Assembly (NCBI GenBank): GCA_041859875.1
Contig: JBFLFY010000005.1
Coordinates: forward strand, 32,587-96,586
DNA from: Thermocaproicibacter sp041859875
GTDB lineage: Bacteria; Bacillota; Clostridia; Oscillospirales; Acutalibacteraceae
Direction: 5' to 3'
DNA length: 64,000 nucleotides
Part shown: positions 41,887 to 51,479 of the stretch, piece by piece
How the letters are laid out: each line of letters opens with the position of its first letter
How positions within the stretch are numbered: position 1 is the first letter of the stretch
Made by a program: the position numbers and the translations under genes
Notes under the pieces: model-generated
The model's input: the letters and a program-made list of their open reading frames with translations, nothing else
Database searches by the model: none
Told to the model about the DNA's origin: nothing

Positions 41887-43857
41887 TTAATAGTTTATAA
41901 TCAATACTTCGCGGCTCTGCGAGCGCTTTGTATTGTAACTTGCGTTGGAGTAGTCGGCGTTCAGCTCAATCACGCGGTACTTCCGGCTCCATTCCAGAAG
42001 CAGGCGGTTTTCCCTTCCTTTATGCTCCAGCACATTGGAAAGCGCAAAGCGCAGATGTTTTGCGTCAGCGCGGTCAAGCAGGCGGTAAAGCTCTTCTTCT
42101 TCCGCTTCGCCCCAGTCTTGGAAGCCGCGCCTGCCATCGTTATACGAGCCAGTAGTGATGAGGTAGGGCGGGTCACAGTAAATAAAATCCTGCGGGCCGA
42201 AACGGCTGAGGTCCGTTTTGGTGAAGTCCCGGCAGGCAAAGTGGATGTCATGGCTTTGCAGGTATTCTGTAAAAGCAACAAGATTTTTTCTCATGTTTTC
42301 GGAAAAGCGGCTGCGGCCGCGGCCAAAAGGATTGTTGTACTCCATATGGCTGTTAAAGCGAAACTGGTAGTTAAACGAAAAGCACGTCAGGGTGTAAAGG
42401 TCAATCGGGTTCGGTGCCCGGTTATAATGCTCGCGGAATGCCAGAAACCCGGCCTCATTTTCTTTGGAAAGCCCAAAACGCCGGATGCTGCCTTCAATCT
42501 GCTCCAGAATCTTTTCAGGCGGGGTTTGCTGAAAAGCCTGAAACATTTCAATGATTTTTGAGTTGATGTCGCTGCAGAGAATGTGGTCGGCAGCGACGTT
42601 TACGGCAACGTTTGCCCCGCCGCAGAAAAGGTCAGCGAAAGTTGCGATGTCGGCGGGAAAGTATGGCATAATCTGCGGCAGCAGGCGGTATTTGCCGCCT
42701 ATATAGTTCAGCGGGCTTTTCAGGTATTTTTTCCGCGAGACCTGCTGCGGCGCGGGCGCTGCAGCTTTTCCAGAGGAAAGAACGAAGGTACGCGGTGCTG
42801 CGGCCTCTTTTCTCACATAAAAAAGATATTCGCGCAGGGCGTTTTCGTTTGGAATCTTGCTCTTATATTTCCGGTAAGGGATGTCATACCGCTGAAAGCT
42901 GTTTTCAATTCCGTACTTTTTCAGAATGGCTTCAATCTGCCCGGAAGTCATCAGCCCGTCGCTGCTGTAGCTCAGCAGAATATGGGAAAAGCGCGCTTTG
43001 TCAATCAGGTCTTCAAACACATCGGCAACTTCGCGCTTTACACAGAAAGCCGACCTTTCATCTTCGTACGGGCGCATACCGGTAACGCCCTGAATTTTCG
43101 GATGGTCGTACTTCGAAACAGTTTCCAGCAGGTGGTAGTTTGGCGCGTACTGGCGGCTGTTGTACGGTGGGTCAAGGTAGAGAATGTCGCCCTCCAGCCG
43201 TTCGATTAGTCGGTTGGCATCTTCATTGAAGCACAGGTTCCGGCGGCCGTTGTCGGTAACGTTCAGCCGCACCATCTCAAAATTTTTGAACGCGCGCTTG
43301 TCCCATTTTTTTAAGTAGGCGCCATAGGTTCCGGTAATGTTGGAGACCGACGGCACACCCTCCACCAGCCCGGCAAGCAAATAGTAATACTCGGAATCGT
43401 CCAGCAGGCTGGCCCCTTTCCATGCCTCGATTGTGTTCCGGATAAAATCAATGCGCATGGCGTTCTTTTCCGAAAGGTACATTCTTCCGCATTCGCCGCG
43501 CGGCGAATAATTGTCCGCAAGGAAGAAATAACCGGGTTCGTATATGGCTGGCTCTACAGCAGTTTCTTCCAGAAAGCGGAACGGGTCTGCAATCCCAATG
43601 CGCTTCAGCTTTTGAAAGCCGGGAACGGTGTTGTTTTCAATCACGGCTTTCTGTATCACATACGAAAAATGCAGCAGGTCGTTGGAATAAATGGTGTACC
43701 GGGGCTTAAAATAATTCGCCACAGCGCCGGTGCCCGAAAACAGATCGCAGAAAGTCTGTTCGCTGCCTTCCGCGTTTTCATTGACTGCTGATTCAATGCG
43801 GCCAAGCAGTGCCGCTTTGCTTCCAATGAATCTCATATGAAACAATTCACATCCCAT
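41887..43857 (-). CDS. Fused double D12-class adenine-N6 DNA methyltransferase (M.FokI-like layout)
   Basis: A 656-residue protein made of two complete D12-class methyltransferases. Domain 1 (residues about 8-345) has RFIGSKAALL, the SAM motif DLFSGTGAV and catalytic DPPYNSRQY. Domain 2 (about 375-656) has SPLNYIGGKYRLLPQI, DLFCGGANVAVN and CDPPYLITTGSY. Length and order match type IIS enzymes such as M.FokI, where each half methylates one strand of an asymmetric site. No restriction gene is nearby. Start either ATG 43857, 11 bases after the predicted transcript start, or ATG 43836 (MRFIGSK). Confidence 0.9.
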   Translation of the reverse strand: MGCELFHMRFIGSKAALLGRIESAVNENAEGSEQTFCDLFSGTGAVANYFKPRYTIYSNDLLHFSYVIQKAVIENNTVPGFQKLKRIGIADPFRFLEETAVEPAIYEPGYFFLADNYSPRGECGRMYLSEKNAMRIDFIRNTIEAWKGASLLDDSEYYYLLAGLVEGVPSVSNITGTYGAYLKKWDKRAFKNFEMVRLNVTDNGRRNLCFNEDANRLIERLEGDILYLDPPYNSRQYAPNYHLLETVSKYDHPKIQGVTGMRPYEDERSAFCVKREVADVFEDLIDKARFSHILLSYSSDGLMTSGQIEAILKKYGIENSFQRYDIPYRKYKSKIPNENALREYLFYVRKEAAAPRTFVLSSGKAAAPAPQQVSRKKYLKSPLNYIGGKYRLLPQIMPYFPADIATFADLFCGGANVAVNVAADHILCSDINSKIIEMFQAFQQTPPEKILEQIEGSIRRFGLSKENEAGFLAFREHYNRAPNPIDLYTLTCFSFNYQFRFNSHMEYNNPFGRGRSRFSENMRKNLVAFTEYLQSHDIHFACRDFTKTDLSRFGPQDFIYCDPPYLITTGSYNDGRRGFQDWGEAEEEELYRLLDRADAKHLRFALSNVLEHKGRENRLLLEWSRKYRVIELNADYSNASYNTKRSQSREVLIINY

Positions 43858-43874
43858 AACATCCTAATAAAGAA

Positions 43875-43903
43875 AGTATAGGATATTTCGAGCCAAAACA
43901 CAA
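43875..43903 (-). promoter_or_regulatory. Probable promoter of the double methyltransferase gene
   Basis: Minus strand: TTGTGT (43898-43903), 17-base spacer, TATACT (43875-43880). The leader would be very short. Confidence 0.6.
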
Positions 43904-43940
43904 GAAAAATCCGCCGTGCAAAAGCTACCTGCACGGCGGA
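43904..43940 (-). terminator. Terminator of the 137-residue membrane protein gene
   Basis: 10-bp stem CCGCCGTGCA / TGCACGGCGG with a 9-base loop and ATTTTT on the minus-strand exit. It separates this gene from the methyltransferase. Confidence 0.82.
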
Positions 43941-43944
43941 AAAA

Positions 43945-44358
43945 TCATTTCTGGGAAGGATGCTCTTCTTTATGCTGAGTTTCGTTTTCCATAACCTTGT
44001 CGTGCAGATGTTCTGCAATGTGGTACCAGTGCTGCACGGTGTTTTCCAGCCGGAAGTAGTGGACGACATACGCTCCCAGCAGCACGAGAAACACGAGAAG
44101 GAACGGCAGCACGCCGAGGTTCCACTGCATATAAATCTCAAGGAAAAGGGCAAACAGAAATGCTACGGCCGTCAGGCACATTACAATAAGATGCACGAGG
44201 CGCTCATGCTGGACCCAGACCAGTTTGTGTTCATGCCATTCCAGCAGCGCTTTCGGGTCATCCCCGGCGTCGAGATGCTTTTTGATGTATGCCTCATGTT
44301 TGCGGCAGTAGTCAATCATGTCAATCCCATAAAAATCTTCCCGCTTCTGCAATTTCAA
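43945..44358 (-). CDS. Small two-helix membrane protein, unknown function
   Basis: A 137-residue protein I do not recognise. A polar N-terminus rich in His, Glu and Lys (about residues 1-55) is followed by two transmembrane helices (about 57-75 and 82-102) and a charged His-rich tail. It lies 29 bases downstream of the chemoreceptor gene on the same strand and may be cotranscribed with it. No catalytic motif is visible. Confidence 0.6.
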   Translation of the reverse strand: MKLQKREDFYGIDMIDYCRKHEAYIKKHLDAGDDPKALLEWHEHKLVWVQHERLVHLIVMCLTAVAFLFALFLEIYMQWNLGVLPFLLVFLVLLGAYVVHYFRLENTVQHWYHIAEHLHDKVMENETQHKEEHPSQK

Positions 44359-44387
44359 TCATCCTTTCAAACTGTTTTTGCCTGCTT

Positions 44388-46169
44388 TTATTTTTGCTGC
44401 CCGGCGCAGTGGAAACTGTCAACCAGCTTCTGCAGCACGGCAGCCTGCTGGCGGAGCTGCTCGCTTGCAGCGGCGCTTTCTTCGGCTGTAGCGGAACTGT
44501 TCTGCACCACGGAAGAAATCTGTTCAACGCCTTGGTTAATCTGCTCAATGGATGTGGCCTGTTCCTGCGAAGAGCCGGAAATCTGCTTTACGAGGCCGAC
44601 GACTTTTTGAGCGTCGTCTACAACGGATTTCATGGATTTGGCGGCGCTGTCGGTAATCTGTGTGCCCTTTTCCACGCTCGCTGTGGAATTCTGAATCAAG
44701 GCCGCGGTATCTTTTGCCGCCTTCGCGCTCTTGCCCGCCAGGCTGCGCACCTCATCGGCTACGACGGCGAACCCCCTGCCTGCGCTGCCTGCGTGGGCAG
44801 CTTCTACTGCGGCGTTCAGGGCAAGAATATTGGTCTGGAAGGCAATCTCTTCAACAGCCTTGATAATCTTGCCGATTTTGCCGGAGGAGTCTTTGATTTC
44901 CGTCATAGCAGCCATCATCTGCTGCATTTCCGCGCTGCTGGATTCAATCTTTCCCCCCATGCCGGAAGCCAGAGCGTCTGCATCCTTCGCGCTTTGCGCG
45001 TTCTGCTGTACCCGCTGGGAAATTTCCTGTATGCTTGCGGAAAGCTCTTCAACGGATGCGGCCTGTTCGGTAGTGCCTTGGCTGAGGGCCTGCGCACCTT
45101 CCGAAACCTGGTCTGCGCCCTCCGAGACCCGGGCGGAACCGTCTTCGATTTTACCTACGGCGTTGCTGAGCGACGAAGCAATTACTTTCATAGAATGGCG
45201 GATTGGCTGTGTGTCGCCGGGGTAGTCGTGCGTCAGCTCAATTTGAAAATCTCCGCGGGACATTCGCTCCATGTTTTTACGAATATCCGAAATAATTCCC
45301 TGAAAGGTCGAGACGGTCTTTCCCGCTGCACGCGAAAGCATAGCCGTTTCACTTTCACCGCTGAACTGGGGGACCGGCGAAGTAAGATCGCCCTGCGAAA
45401 TGCTGTTTAACCTGTTGGTAATTTTCTGCAGAGGTCTGGAAATATGGCCGGCAACCCGGAACGCAATAAAGATGCCAAGAGCCAGAACGCCGATTCCACA
45501 CAGTACCATCGTCAAAACAGCAAGGCGCTTTTTTTCTTCGAAAGCCTGCAGCTTTGGGCTGATAACTTTTACCATGTCTTCGTTGTAGTTTCCTGTGCTT
45601 ATGTACCAGCCGTAGGGTTCAAACTTCGCGGTATAGGCGCGCTTTTGAAAAGTGCCGCTTTTGCCTGGCTTTGTGAACCAGAAATCCGTAAAACCGCCGT
45701 CCGGCTTGTTGCCTGCGGCAATGCAGTTCTGTATGTAATAATTGCCCTTTTGGTCTTTGTAGTCAAGGCGCATCAGCCCTTGGTAAGAAGTATTGCTGTG
45801 TATGGCGCACCTGCCGGAAGCTTCGTCGGCCCAAAAATAACCTTTCCCTGCGCCTTCGCCATTATCGTACCGGGCATCGCGCACAATGGCTTCCGCGGAT
45901 GTCTTAGCCTCGCTTTCCGGGGTCCCCGCTTGTTTGCAGTAGTTGTAATGGACCTGCAGAATGTTTATAAGGCTTTTGGTTTCGTTCCGAACCAGGTCGT
46001 CAAGGCTCGACTCAGTTTCTGCAACAGCCGCCTGATAGGCTGTGGTAAGGCTTGCGTAAGCAAAGATCGATTCAACCAGCACTGCCAGCAGAATGAACAG
46101 GCTGACGGCAACAATAATCTGCTTTTTCAGACTGGCAGATTTAAAACCCCCAAATTTTTTTGACATCAT
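44388..46169 (-). CDS. Methyl-accepting chemotaxis protein with Cache sensor
   Basis: A 593-residue chemoreceptor. It has TM1 (about 15-38), an outer Cache_2-type domain (about 40-190, including GYFWADEASGRCAIHSN and GWYISTGNYNEDM), TM2 (about 208-230), HAMP (about 232-285) and a signalling domain. The hairpin tip includes EEIAFQTNILALNAAVEAAHAG (in two parts, about 415-435). Such sensors commonly bind small organic acids. No che genes are near. A consensus promoter lies upstream. Confidence 0.94.
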   Translation of the reverse strand: MMSKKFGGFKSASLKKQIIVAVSLFILLAVLVESIFAYASLTTAYQAAVAETESSLDDLVRNETKSLINILQVHYNYCKQAGTPESEAKTSAEAIVRDARYDNGEGAGKGYFWADEASGRCAIHSNTSYQGLMRLDYKDQKGNYYIQNCIAAGNKPDGGFTDFWFTKPGKSGTFQKRAYTAKFEPYGWYISTGNYNEDMVKVISPKLQAFEEKKRLAVLTMVLCGIGVLALGIFIAFRVAGHISRPLQKITNRLNSISQGDLTSPVPQFSGESETAMLSRAAGKTVSTFQGIISDIRKNMERMSRGDFQIELTHDYPGDTQPIRHSMKVIASSLSNAVGKIEDGSARVSEGADQVSEGAQALSQGTTEQAASVEELSASIQEISQRVQQNAQSAKDADALASGMGGKIESSSAEMQQMMAAMTEIKDSSGKIGKIIKAVEEIAFQTNILALNAAVEAAHAGSAGRGFAVVADEVRSLAGKSAKAAKDTAALIQNSTASVEKGTQITDSAAKSMKSVVDDAQKVVGLVKQISGSSQEQATSIEQINQGVEQISSVVQNSSATAEESAAASEQLRQQAAVLQKLVDSFHCAGQQK

Positions 46170-46267
46170 CCATCATTGCTCCTTTCCGGAAAATGAAAAT
46201 ACTGCAAAATTTGATTCATCCATCCTGGATTATTTGGAAAAGCATGTAATTCATAGTTCCATATAGG

Positions 46268-46296
46268 AGTATAACTGCGAATGTGTAAAATGTCAA
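46268..46296 (-). promoter_or_regulatory. Promoter of the chemoreceptor gene
   Basis: Minus strand: TTGACA (46291-46296), 17-base spacer, TATACT (46268-46273). Confidence 0.88.
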
Positions 46297-46334
46297 ATAA
46301 TTTATTCCATTGTTAATATAAATACGTCAGTATG

Positions 46335-46381
46335 CACAAAAATGAGCTTTTATTTTCTAGAACACCAGAAAATAAAAGCTC
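46335..46381 (-). terminator. Terminator of the GT2/DUF6020 operon
   Basis: Perfect 15-bp stem (46344-46358 with 46367-46381) and an ATTTTTG exit on the minus strand. Confidence 0.88.
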
Positions 46382-46453
46382 ATTAAATCCTAAATTTTTG
46401 TACAATTTGCAAAAGCATTCCATCGCTGAGAAGGCTGAATCTCCGTAAATCTT

Positions 46454-48280
46454 TTATACCTTGCCAGCTGGCACGGCAGAAACATCTGCCTGTGTTTTAT
46501 CAGGAACGGATGGTTCCGCTGGCTTTTCGTCAGCCGGTTCCCGAACCGGAAAAGCAAACAGTACCGTTGCAGGCAGCGTCATGGCGAAAGCAAACATATA
46601 GCGGAACTCACAGTAGACCGGCGTTGCAAGCATCAGGGTGCCCCATAGAATCAGGAGGGGAAGAAGCGCGAGCAGCAGGCGGCCTTTTCTGCGAATCACC
46701 AGAATGCAGGCCGCAAAAACTGAAATCCAGAAAAGGGTGGCAATGCTGACAAGCCCGGAAAGGACCGGAATGCTTTGCTGAAGGTCCTGGAAGGCTTTCT
46801 GCATGACGGGGCGGTTCTCGGCCATGTGCAGCGGGTCCGACATAAAGAGGCCGTGGCCCTGTGCGCCGTAGCCTTCCCGGATGCCGTCGTATACCGTCCA
46901 GTTTGTTGTGCCAATGTGCCAGTAGCCATAAGTTTGCCAGCCATATGCTTTTACATAGCTTTTTAAGTTGGCAGGCAGCATCTGCGCCCATACTTTGAGA
47001 AAATTCAGCTTGTTTTTTTCAAGAAAGGCATCGTTGAACTGCTTGTCGAACTTTATCCCGTTGCTGGAATGTGGCTGGTAAGCTTTTTTCATTTCATCCA
47101 GCGGTAAGAGCTGGTTGAGAAACTGCTTTTGCTCTTCGGTTATTTTTCCGTTGTGAGCCACCGTGTAGCCGATTTGCTGGAGCGGGATGCCGACGGATTC
47201 TGCAAACGGGCTCGGCGATATTTTCAAGGCGGTGTAGATTGGCCCCTGAACGACCGGAACCAGCACCAGCACGGTCAGAAAGCCGGGGAGCAGACGCTTC
47301 CAGCTTTTCCGGCAGATAATAAGAATCACGGCGAGCGTTACGAAAATGATGAAATATCCGTTGTTCCGCAGAAACGCGACCAGCAGATTCAGCAGCAGGA
47401 ACCAGAAAAAGTTCCGGCGGCTTTTCAGCCATCCACCGTTGCTGTGAACAATGTCGAAAACATTCAAAACATACAGCAGAACAAGCGCGCCGAACAGCAC
47501 GTCTTTCCACATGGTGCAGGAGTACAGCGGGAAGACGGGGTTCAGGATGAAGTAGGCCAGCGTAAGGACCATGACAAACAGCGGCATCCTTTTTTTTGCT
47601 TCCCAGCCGACTAAGTAGGCCGTCATTACAGCCATGACAATCGTTTGGAACATTAGAAATAATGCAGCGCCAAAGTTCAGGTCTTTTCCTATGGCCTGCG
47701 CAAAGAGGAAGAACGGCCTCATCAAAAGGATGTAGGCCACAGGCTGTTGGTTTGAAAGGCTTGCAATGCCTACCGCGCGCACGATGCAGGCCAGCGAATC
47801 CGGCGAAACGCTGCCTGGGTAGTAAACGAAAAGGCAGGGAATCCAGGAAAGGAACAACAGAACGGTGCTGAGCAGCCAGACCTTACCCGATGCAAAGCAC
47901 GGTTTCGCGCCAAGTTTTATGGGGTGGTTAAGAACGGCGTTGGCGACCCAGGAGAAAAAGAAAAAGAAAACCGCGGAAAGAGCAGCCCAGTAGATAATAT
48001 TTTTAATAAGTGTTCTGTTTGCCGCACCGCAGGTAAGCCCTCCGATGACGAAGGAAGCGGAAATCAGGCAGGAAAAAACGGCGCAGTTTGCAAAGAGACG
48101 CCAGCTGCGAATTTTTAAAACCCGTAGTATGAGATAGCCCATTGCGAGCACTGCAACGGCAATCAGCGACGCCGGGAAATTAAAATACCGGAACAGCGCC
48201 AGTACCAGAACGAGGCTCAAAAGAAGTGCCGCCACACCGACGGCAGGGGTAATCTTCGGGTTCTCAGCGGTCTTTGTCAT
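46454..48280 (-). CDS. Polytopic membrane protein, DUF6020-like
   Basis: A 608-residue protein with about 12-13 transmembrane helices and one outer loop (about residues 365-470) rich in aromatic residues. The segment FVYYPGSVSPDS near residue 160 and the general plan resemble GT-C-like membrane glycosyltransferases grouped in DUF6020. The role is probably in glycan or polymer assembly at the membrane, but substrate and reaction are unknown. Its start overlaps the end of the upstream GT2 gene by 17 bases, so the two proteins are made together. Confidence 0.75.
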   Translation of the reverse strand: MTKTAENPKITPAVGVAALLLSLVLVLALFRYFNFPASLIAVAVLAMGYLILRVLKIRSWRLFANCAVFSCLISASFVIGGLTCGAANRTLIKNIIYWAALSAVFFFFFSWVANAVLNHPIKLGAKPCFASGKVWLLSTVLLFLSWIPCLFVYYPGSVSPDSLACIVRAVGIASLSNQQPVAYILLMRPFFLFAQAIGKDLNFGAALFLMFQTIVMAVMTAYLVGWEAKKRMPLFVMVLTLAYFILNPVFPLYSCTMWKDVLFGALVLLYVLNVFDIVHSNGGWLKSRRNFFWFLLLNLLVAFLRNNGYFIIFVTLAVILIICRKSWKRLLPGFLTVLVLVPVVQGPIYTALKISPSPFAESVGIPLQQIGYTVAHNGKITEEQKQFLNQLLPLDEMKKAYQPHSSNGIKFDKQFNDAFLEKNKLNFLKVWAQMLPANLKSYVKAYGWQTYGYWHIGTTNWTVYDGIREGYGAQGHGLFMSDPLHMAENRPVMQKAFQDLQQSIPVLSGLVSIATLFWISVFAACILVIRRKGRLLLALLPLLILWGTLMLATPVYCEFRYMFAFAMTLPATVLFAFPVREPADEKPAEPSVPDKTQADVSAVPAGKV

Positions 48281-49205
48281 GCCGGTTCACCTCGGTGTAA
48301 AGATTCATCAGGAGTTCCGTCGTCTGCTTTTTCAGCTTTACGATAATGTTGAGGATGACGCCGGAAAAAAAAGAAAGCAGCGAGCAGATGCCAAAGGAAA
48401 CCCCCACAATCAAAGTTGGGAAACGGGGGACAAGTCCGGTTACAAAATATTCGTGCAGCACCGGAATCATGCAGCAAAGCGCCGCAGCCAGAAACAGAAG
48501 GGCGACGATGCCGAAAAAAGCAAATGGCTTATATTCCATAAAAAGGCGGAAAATTGTCCGCAGGACCTTGAATCCGTCGGAATAGGTATTCAGTTTAGAA
48601 ACGCTGCCGTCCGGCCTGTCGCGGTACTGAATTGGAATTTCACGCACAATGAAGTTTCGTTCCACAGCGTAAATCGTCATTTCGGTTTCTATTTCAAATC
48701 CGTGGGAAAGAACCGGAAAGTTCTTCACAAAAGCCGGGCTGAAAGTACGGTAACCTGTCATTATGTCGCAGACGTGCGTATGAAAGATGTGGTTAATGAG
48801 GCCGCGCACCATTACGTTCCCCATGTTGTGAAAAGGACGCTTGTTTTCTTGAAAATAAGTGGAAGAGAGCCTGTCCCCATTTACCATGTCGGCTTTTCCT
48901 TCCAGTATCAGGCGAACCATCTCCGGCGCGTTTTCTGCCGGGTAAGTGTCATCGCCGTCTGTCATCAGGTAACAGTCGGCCTGAATATCACGGAACATAC
49001 TGCGTATGACATTGCCTTTGCCCTGGCGGTACTCGTGGTGCACAATGGCACCCACTTTTTCTGCAATTTCGGCGGTTCCGTCATTGGAATTATTATCGAA
49101 AACATAAATCTCAGCTTCCGGAAGTGCGGCGTGGTAGTCATGTACAACTTTCGCGATTGTTTTTGCTTCGTTGTAGCATGGAACCAGTACGGCTACTTTA
49201 CTCAT
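48264..49205 (-). CDS. Family 2 glycosyltransferase, dolichyl-phosphate-mannose-synthase-like
   Basis: A 313-residue GT2 enzyme with KVAVLVPCYNEAKTI at the start, the NNSNDGT motif, and MTDGDDTYP as the DxD metal site (about residues 85-95). Two C-terminal transmembrane helices follow (about 225-285). It resembles enzymes that make polyprenyl-phosphate sugars. The ATG at 49205 follows GGGGAGCTGG; an ATG at 49241 lacks a ribosome site. Overlapping operon with the DUF6020-like gene, which would be the natural acceptor-side partner. Confidence 0.88.
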   Translation of the reverse strand: MSKVAVLVPCYNEAKTIAKVVHDYHAALPEAEIYVFDNNSNDGTAEIAEKVGAIVHHEYRQGKGNVIRSMFRDIQADCYLMTDGDDTYPAENAPEMVRLILEGKADMVNGDRLSSTYFQENKRPFHNMGNVMVRGLINHIFHTHVCDIMTGYRTFSPAFVKNFPVLSHGFEIETEMTIYAVERNFIVREIPIQYRDRPDGSVSKLNTYSDGFKVLRTIFRLFMEYKPFAFFGIVALLFLAAALCCMIPVLHEYFVTGLVPRFPTLIVGVSFGICSLLSFFSGVILNIIVKLKKQTTELLMNLYTEVNRHDKDR

Positions 49206-49461
49206 CTTTTTTCCAGCTCCCCATTCATATTGATTTTTCATTATAACATAATTTTCGGCAGATGCACAAGCCCGGCCCGGACCCGGAAGGCAGAAAATTT
49301 AGCCGGGTCAAAAAGCCACAGCCGCCGCATTGCTGGGGGAACAGCACCGGCCGCATTTTTATTTGGGCCTTATGGAGTTGTATCTTGTATTCTTGAACAA
49401 TTTGGATGGATTATTTAGTTTTTTTGTTATTCTACGGAACTTAATTTTACAAAAGAATCAC
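49206..49461. other. Intergenic stretch without a gene
   Basis: Divergent spacer between the GT2 gene and the sulfatase-like operon. It holds short GC inverted repeats around 49290-49360 and an AT-rich segment to 49460. No gene or clear promoter for the minus-strand operon was identified. Confidence 0.4.
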
Positions 49462-49490
49462 TATACATCCTTTTTTGATTGTGCTATACT
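49462..49490 (+). promoter_or_regulatory. Promoter of the sulfatase/YidC-TagF operon
   Basis: TATACA (49462-49467), 17-base spacer, TATACT (49485-49490). The same -35, spacing, GTGC just before the -10, and -10 recur before the second sulfatase-like gene. A leader of about 190 bases follows. Confidence 0.65.
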
Positions 49491-49688
49491 TTATTAGCTG
49501 TTTTATTCTGCGCCTATTTTCAGCCGCTTTTTTTCAGGATGAGCCATATCAGAAGAATTGCTTCTCTGCCGGATACCGTGGGCTGACTTGGCGGGCCGAA
49601 CGGCAGCGCAGAAAAATACAAATAGATAGCGATACAGACTGCTGCGGAAAGACTGTTATTACAGAAAACTAAGGAAAGTGATTATACA

Positions 49689-51452
49689 TTGGAAAACAAG
49701 AGCAACAGCGGTGTTCCCCAAGAAGTTGAGGGTACCCCACAGAAGAAAGCAGACCCTGTTTTCACATTGAAAATGAAAAACTTGTGGAAAGATGACCGAA
49801 CCTATAAAAAAAGGCTGTTATTGGCGTTAATCGTGGTTTTTTCAGCCTGCTTTACCTTCCTCTTTTTCGGTCCGATGGAGATAACTGCCTACGCGCAGGC
49901 TTCGCTTGTTTTCAGCATGAAAATGGCGCTGCCGGTCATGGCGATTGTTACGGTGATTGCCTGTGCGGCTGTTACTTTGGTAATAGCGCTGCTGCATGGC
50001 AAAGTTTTTGACTACCTGCTTACCGCAGTGTTTTCGGCATTGATATGCGGTTATCTGCAGGGGAACTTTTTTAACGGAAGGCTCGCTGCTCTTACAGGGG
50101 ACTCTGTCAAGTGGGAACTTCAAAAATTCGGCATGGTGGGTAACTTTTTCCTGTGGCTGCTGATTTTTTTAATTCCGTTTGTAGCGCTGTATGTCAGCAG
50201 AAAAGTCTGGAAAAAAGTTCTGATTTATGTTTCCGCTGCGCTGATTGTGATGCAGTCGGTTGCATTTGTAACGATTTTCACGAATGGCACGGCAGATGAG
50301 GCGTCAAACAAAAACAACTATCTCACTACCAGTGAGATGGGCGACTACTCTTCCAAACATAATACGCTGGTCTTTCTGCTGGACAGAATGGACTACGAGC
50401 ATGTTGAGGAGATCCAAAAGCAGGATCCAAAGTTCTTTAATAAACTGGACGGGTTTACAACTTACAACAATGCAATTTCTCAGCATGCGCGCACTATGCC
50501 GGCCATCAATTACCTTTTTACAAATGACGATCGGCTGTGGAACGTACCGGCTGAACAGTATTTTGAAACTTCCTGGAACCAAGGCGGAAAGAATCTGCTG
50601 AAAGATATTAAAGACCAGAATTACAAAATCGATTTCTATACGGAGATTGGTCTGATTTTCGGAAATGGCAGTACTGTAAAAAATGAGATTTCCAATATGT
50701 CCTGCAGCGTTAATCAGGTGAGCTACAAAAACTTGATTCGGAGCCTGAGCAAACTTTCGGCATACCGCTATGCACCTCTTTCCATGAAACCATTTTTCTG
50801 GTGCGACACAGATGACATCAACCACAGTATCTACTCACACAGCGCGATGTACCAGATTGATGAAACCCTGTACGACCGTGTAGGCGATTTTCACTTGACG
50901 GACAAGACAAATTATTTTAAATATTATCATTTTATGGGTTCACATACTCCTTACACAGTCAATGCAGAGGGTGTGAGAACCGGAAAAACAGATGTTGTAA
51001 GCCAGACAAAGGGAAACTTCAACATTCTTTTCCGCGCCTTCGACAAAATGAAGAAACTTGGGATTTACAAAGATTCTACCATCTTGATTTTAGCTGACCA
51101 CGGTGAACCGGTAAGCGACTATTGCCCGATGAAAAAAGCTAACCGCATCGGTTTCTTCTACAAGCCTGCGGGAAGCGCGGGCACGCCGCTGAAAACTTCA
51201 CACGCCCCGGTTTCGTTTTTGAATGTGCCGGCAAGCATGGCAAAGTCGGCCGGCGTAAAAGATTACCATAAGTACGGCAAACCGATTGAGGAAGTAGGCG
51301 AAAATGATAAGGTGACCCGTTATTTCTATAAGAGCATTGTGGTGGGCGGAAAAGAAAAAACGGTTTATAAATATCAGATCAACGGCGACGCTGCCAACTT
51401 TAAAAACTGGAAAATCATCAGCGTCCAGCCGGCAAAATATTCGTTTTGGTAA
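49689..51452 (+). CDS. Sulfatase/LtaS-superfamily membrane protein, copy 1
   Basis: A 587-residue protein with four to five transmembrane helices (about residues 38-215) and an outer alkaline-phosphatase/sulfatase-fold domain. Metal-site motifs are LVFLLDRMDYEHVEE (about 233-247) and ILADHGEPV (about 470-478), with a HARTMPAIN segment (about 268) that may hold the Thr nucleophile. Relatives include lipoteichoic acid synthase and phosphoethanolamine transferases. The TTG start follows AAGGAAAG. First gene of an operon with the YIDPS protein, signal peptidase and YidC-TagF. A role in phospho-polymer synthesis or modification is inferred. Confidence 0.8.
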   Translation: MENKSNSGVPQEVEGTPQKKADPVFTLKMKNLWKDDRTYKKRLLLALIVVFSACFTFLFFGPMEITAYAQASLVFSMKMALPVMAIVTVIACAAVTLVIALLHGKVFDYLLTAVFSALICGYLQGNFFNGRLAALTGDSVKWELQKFGMVGNFFLWLLIFLIPFVALYVSRKVWKKVLIYVSAALIVMQSVAFVTIFTNGTADEASNKNNYLTTSEMGDYSSKHNTLVFLLDRMDYEHVEEIQKQDPKFFNKLDGFTTYNNAISQHARTMPAINYLFTNDDRLWNVPAEQYFETSWNQGGKNLLKDIKDQNYKIDFYTEIGLIFGNGSTVKNEISNMSCSVNQVSYKNLIRSLSKLSAYRYAPLSMKPFFWCDTDDINHSIYSHSAMYQIDETLYDRVGDFHLTDKTNYFKYYHFMGSHTPYTVNAEGVRTGKTDVVSQTKGNFNILFRAFDKMKKLGIYKDSTILILADHGEPVSDYCPMKKANRIGFFYKPAGSAGTPLKTSHAPVSFLNVPASMAKSAGVKDYHKYGKPIEEVGENDKVTRYFYKSIVVGGKEKTVYKYQINGDAANFKNWKIISVQPAKYSFW

Positions 51453-51479
51453 ATAAGAACTGGAATAGGAGCATTGAAT

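Noticed and set aside
41887..43857. A complete restriction-modification system
   Set aside because: Neighbours are GNAT, TudS, a small membrane protein and a chemoreceptor; no nuclease gene is adjacent.
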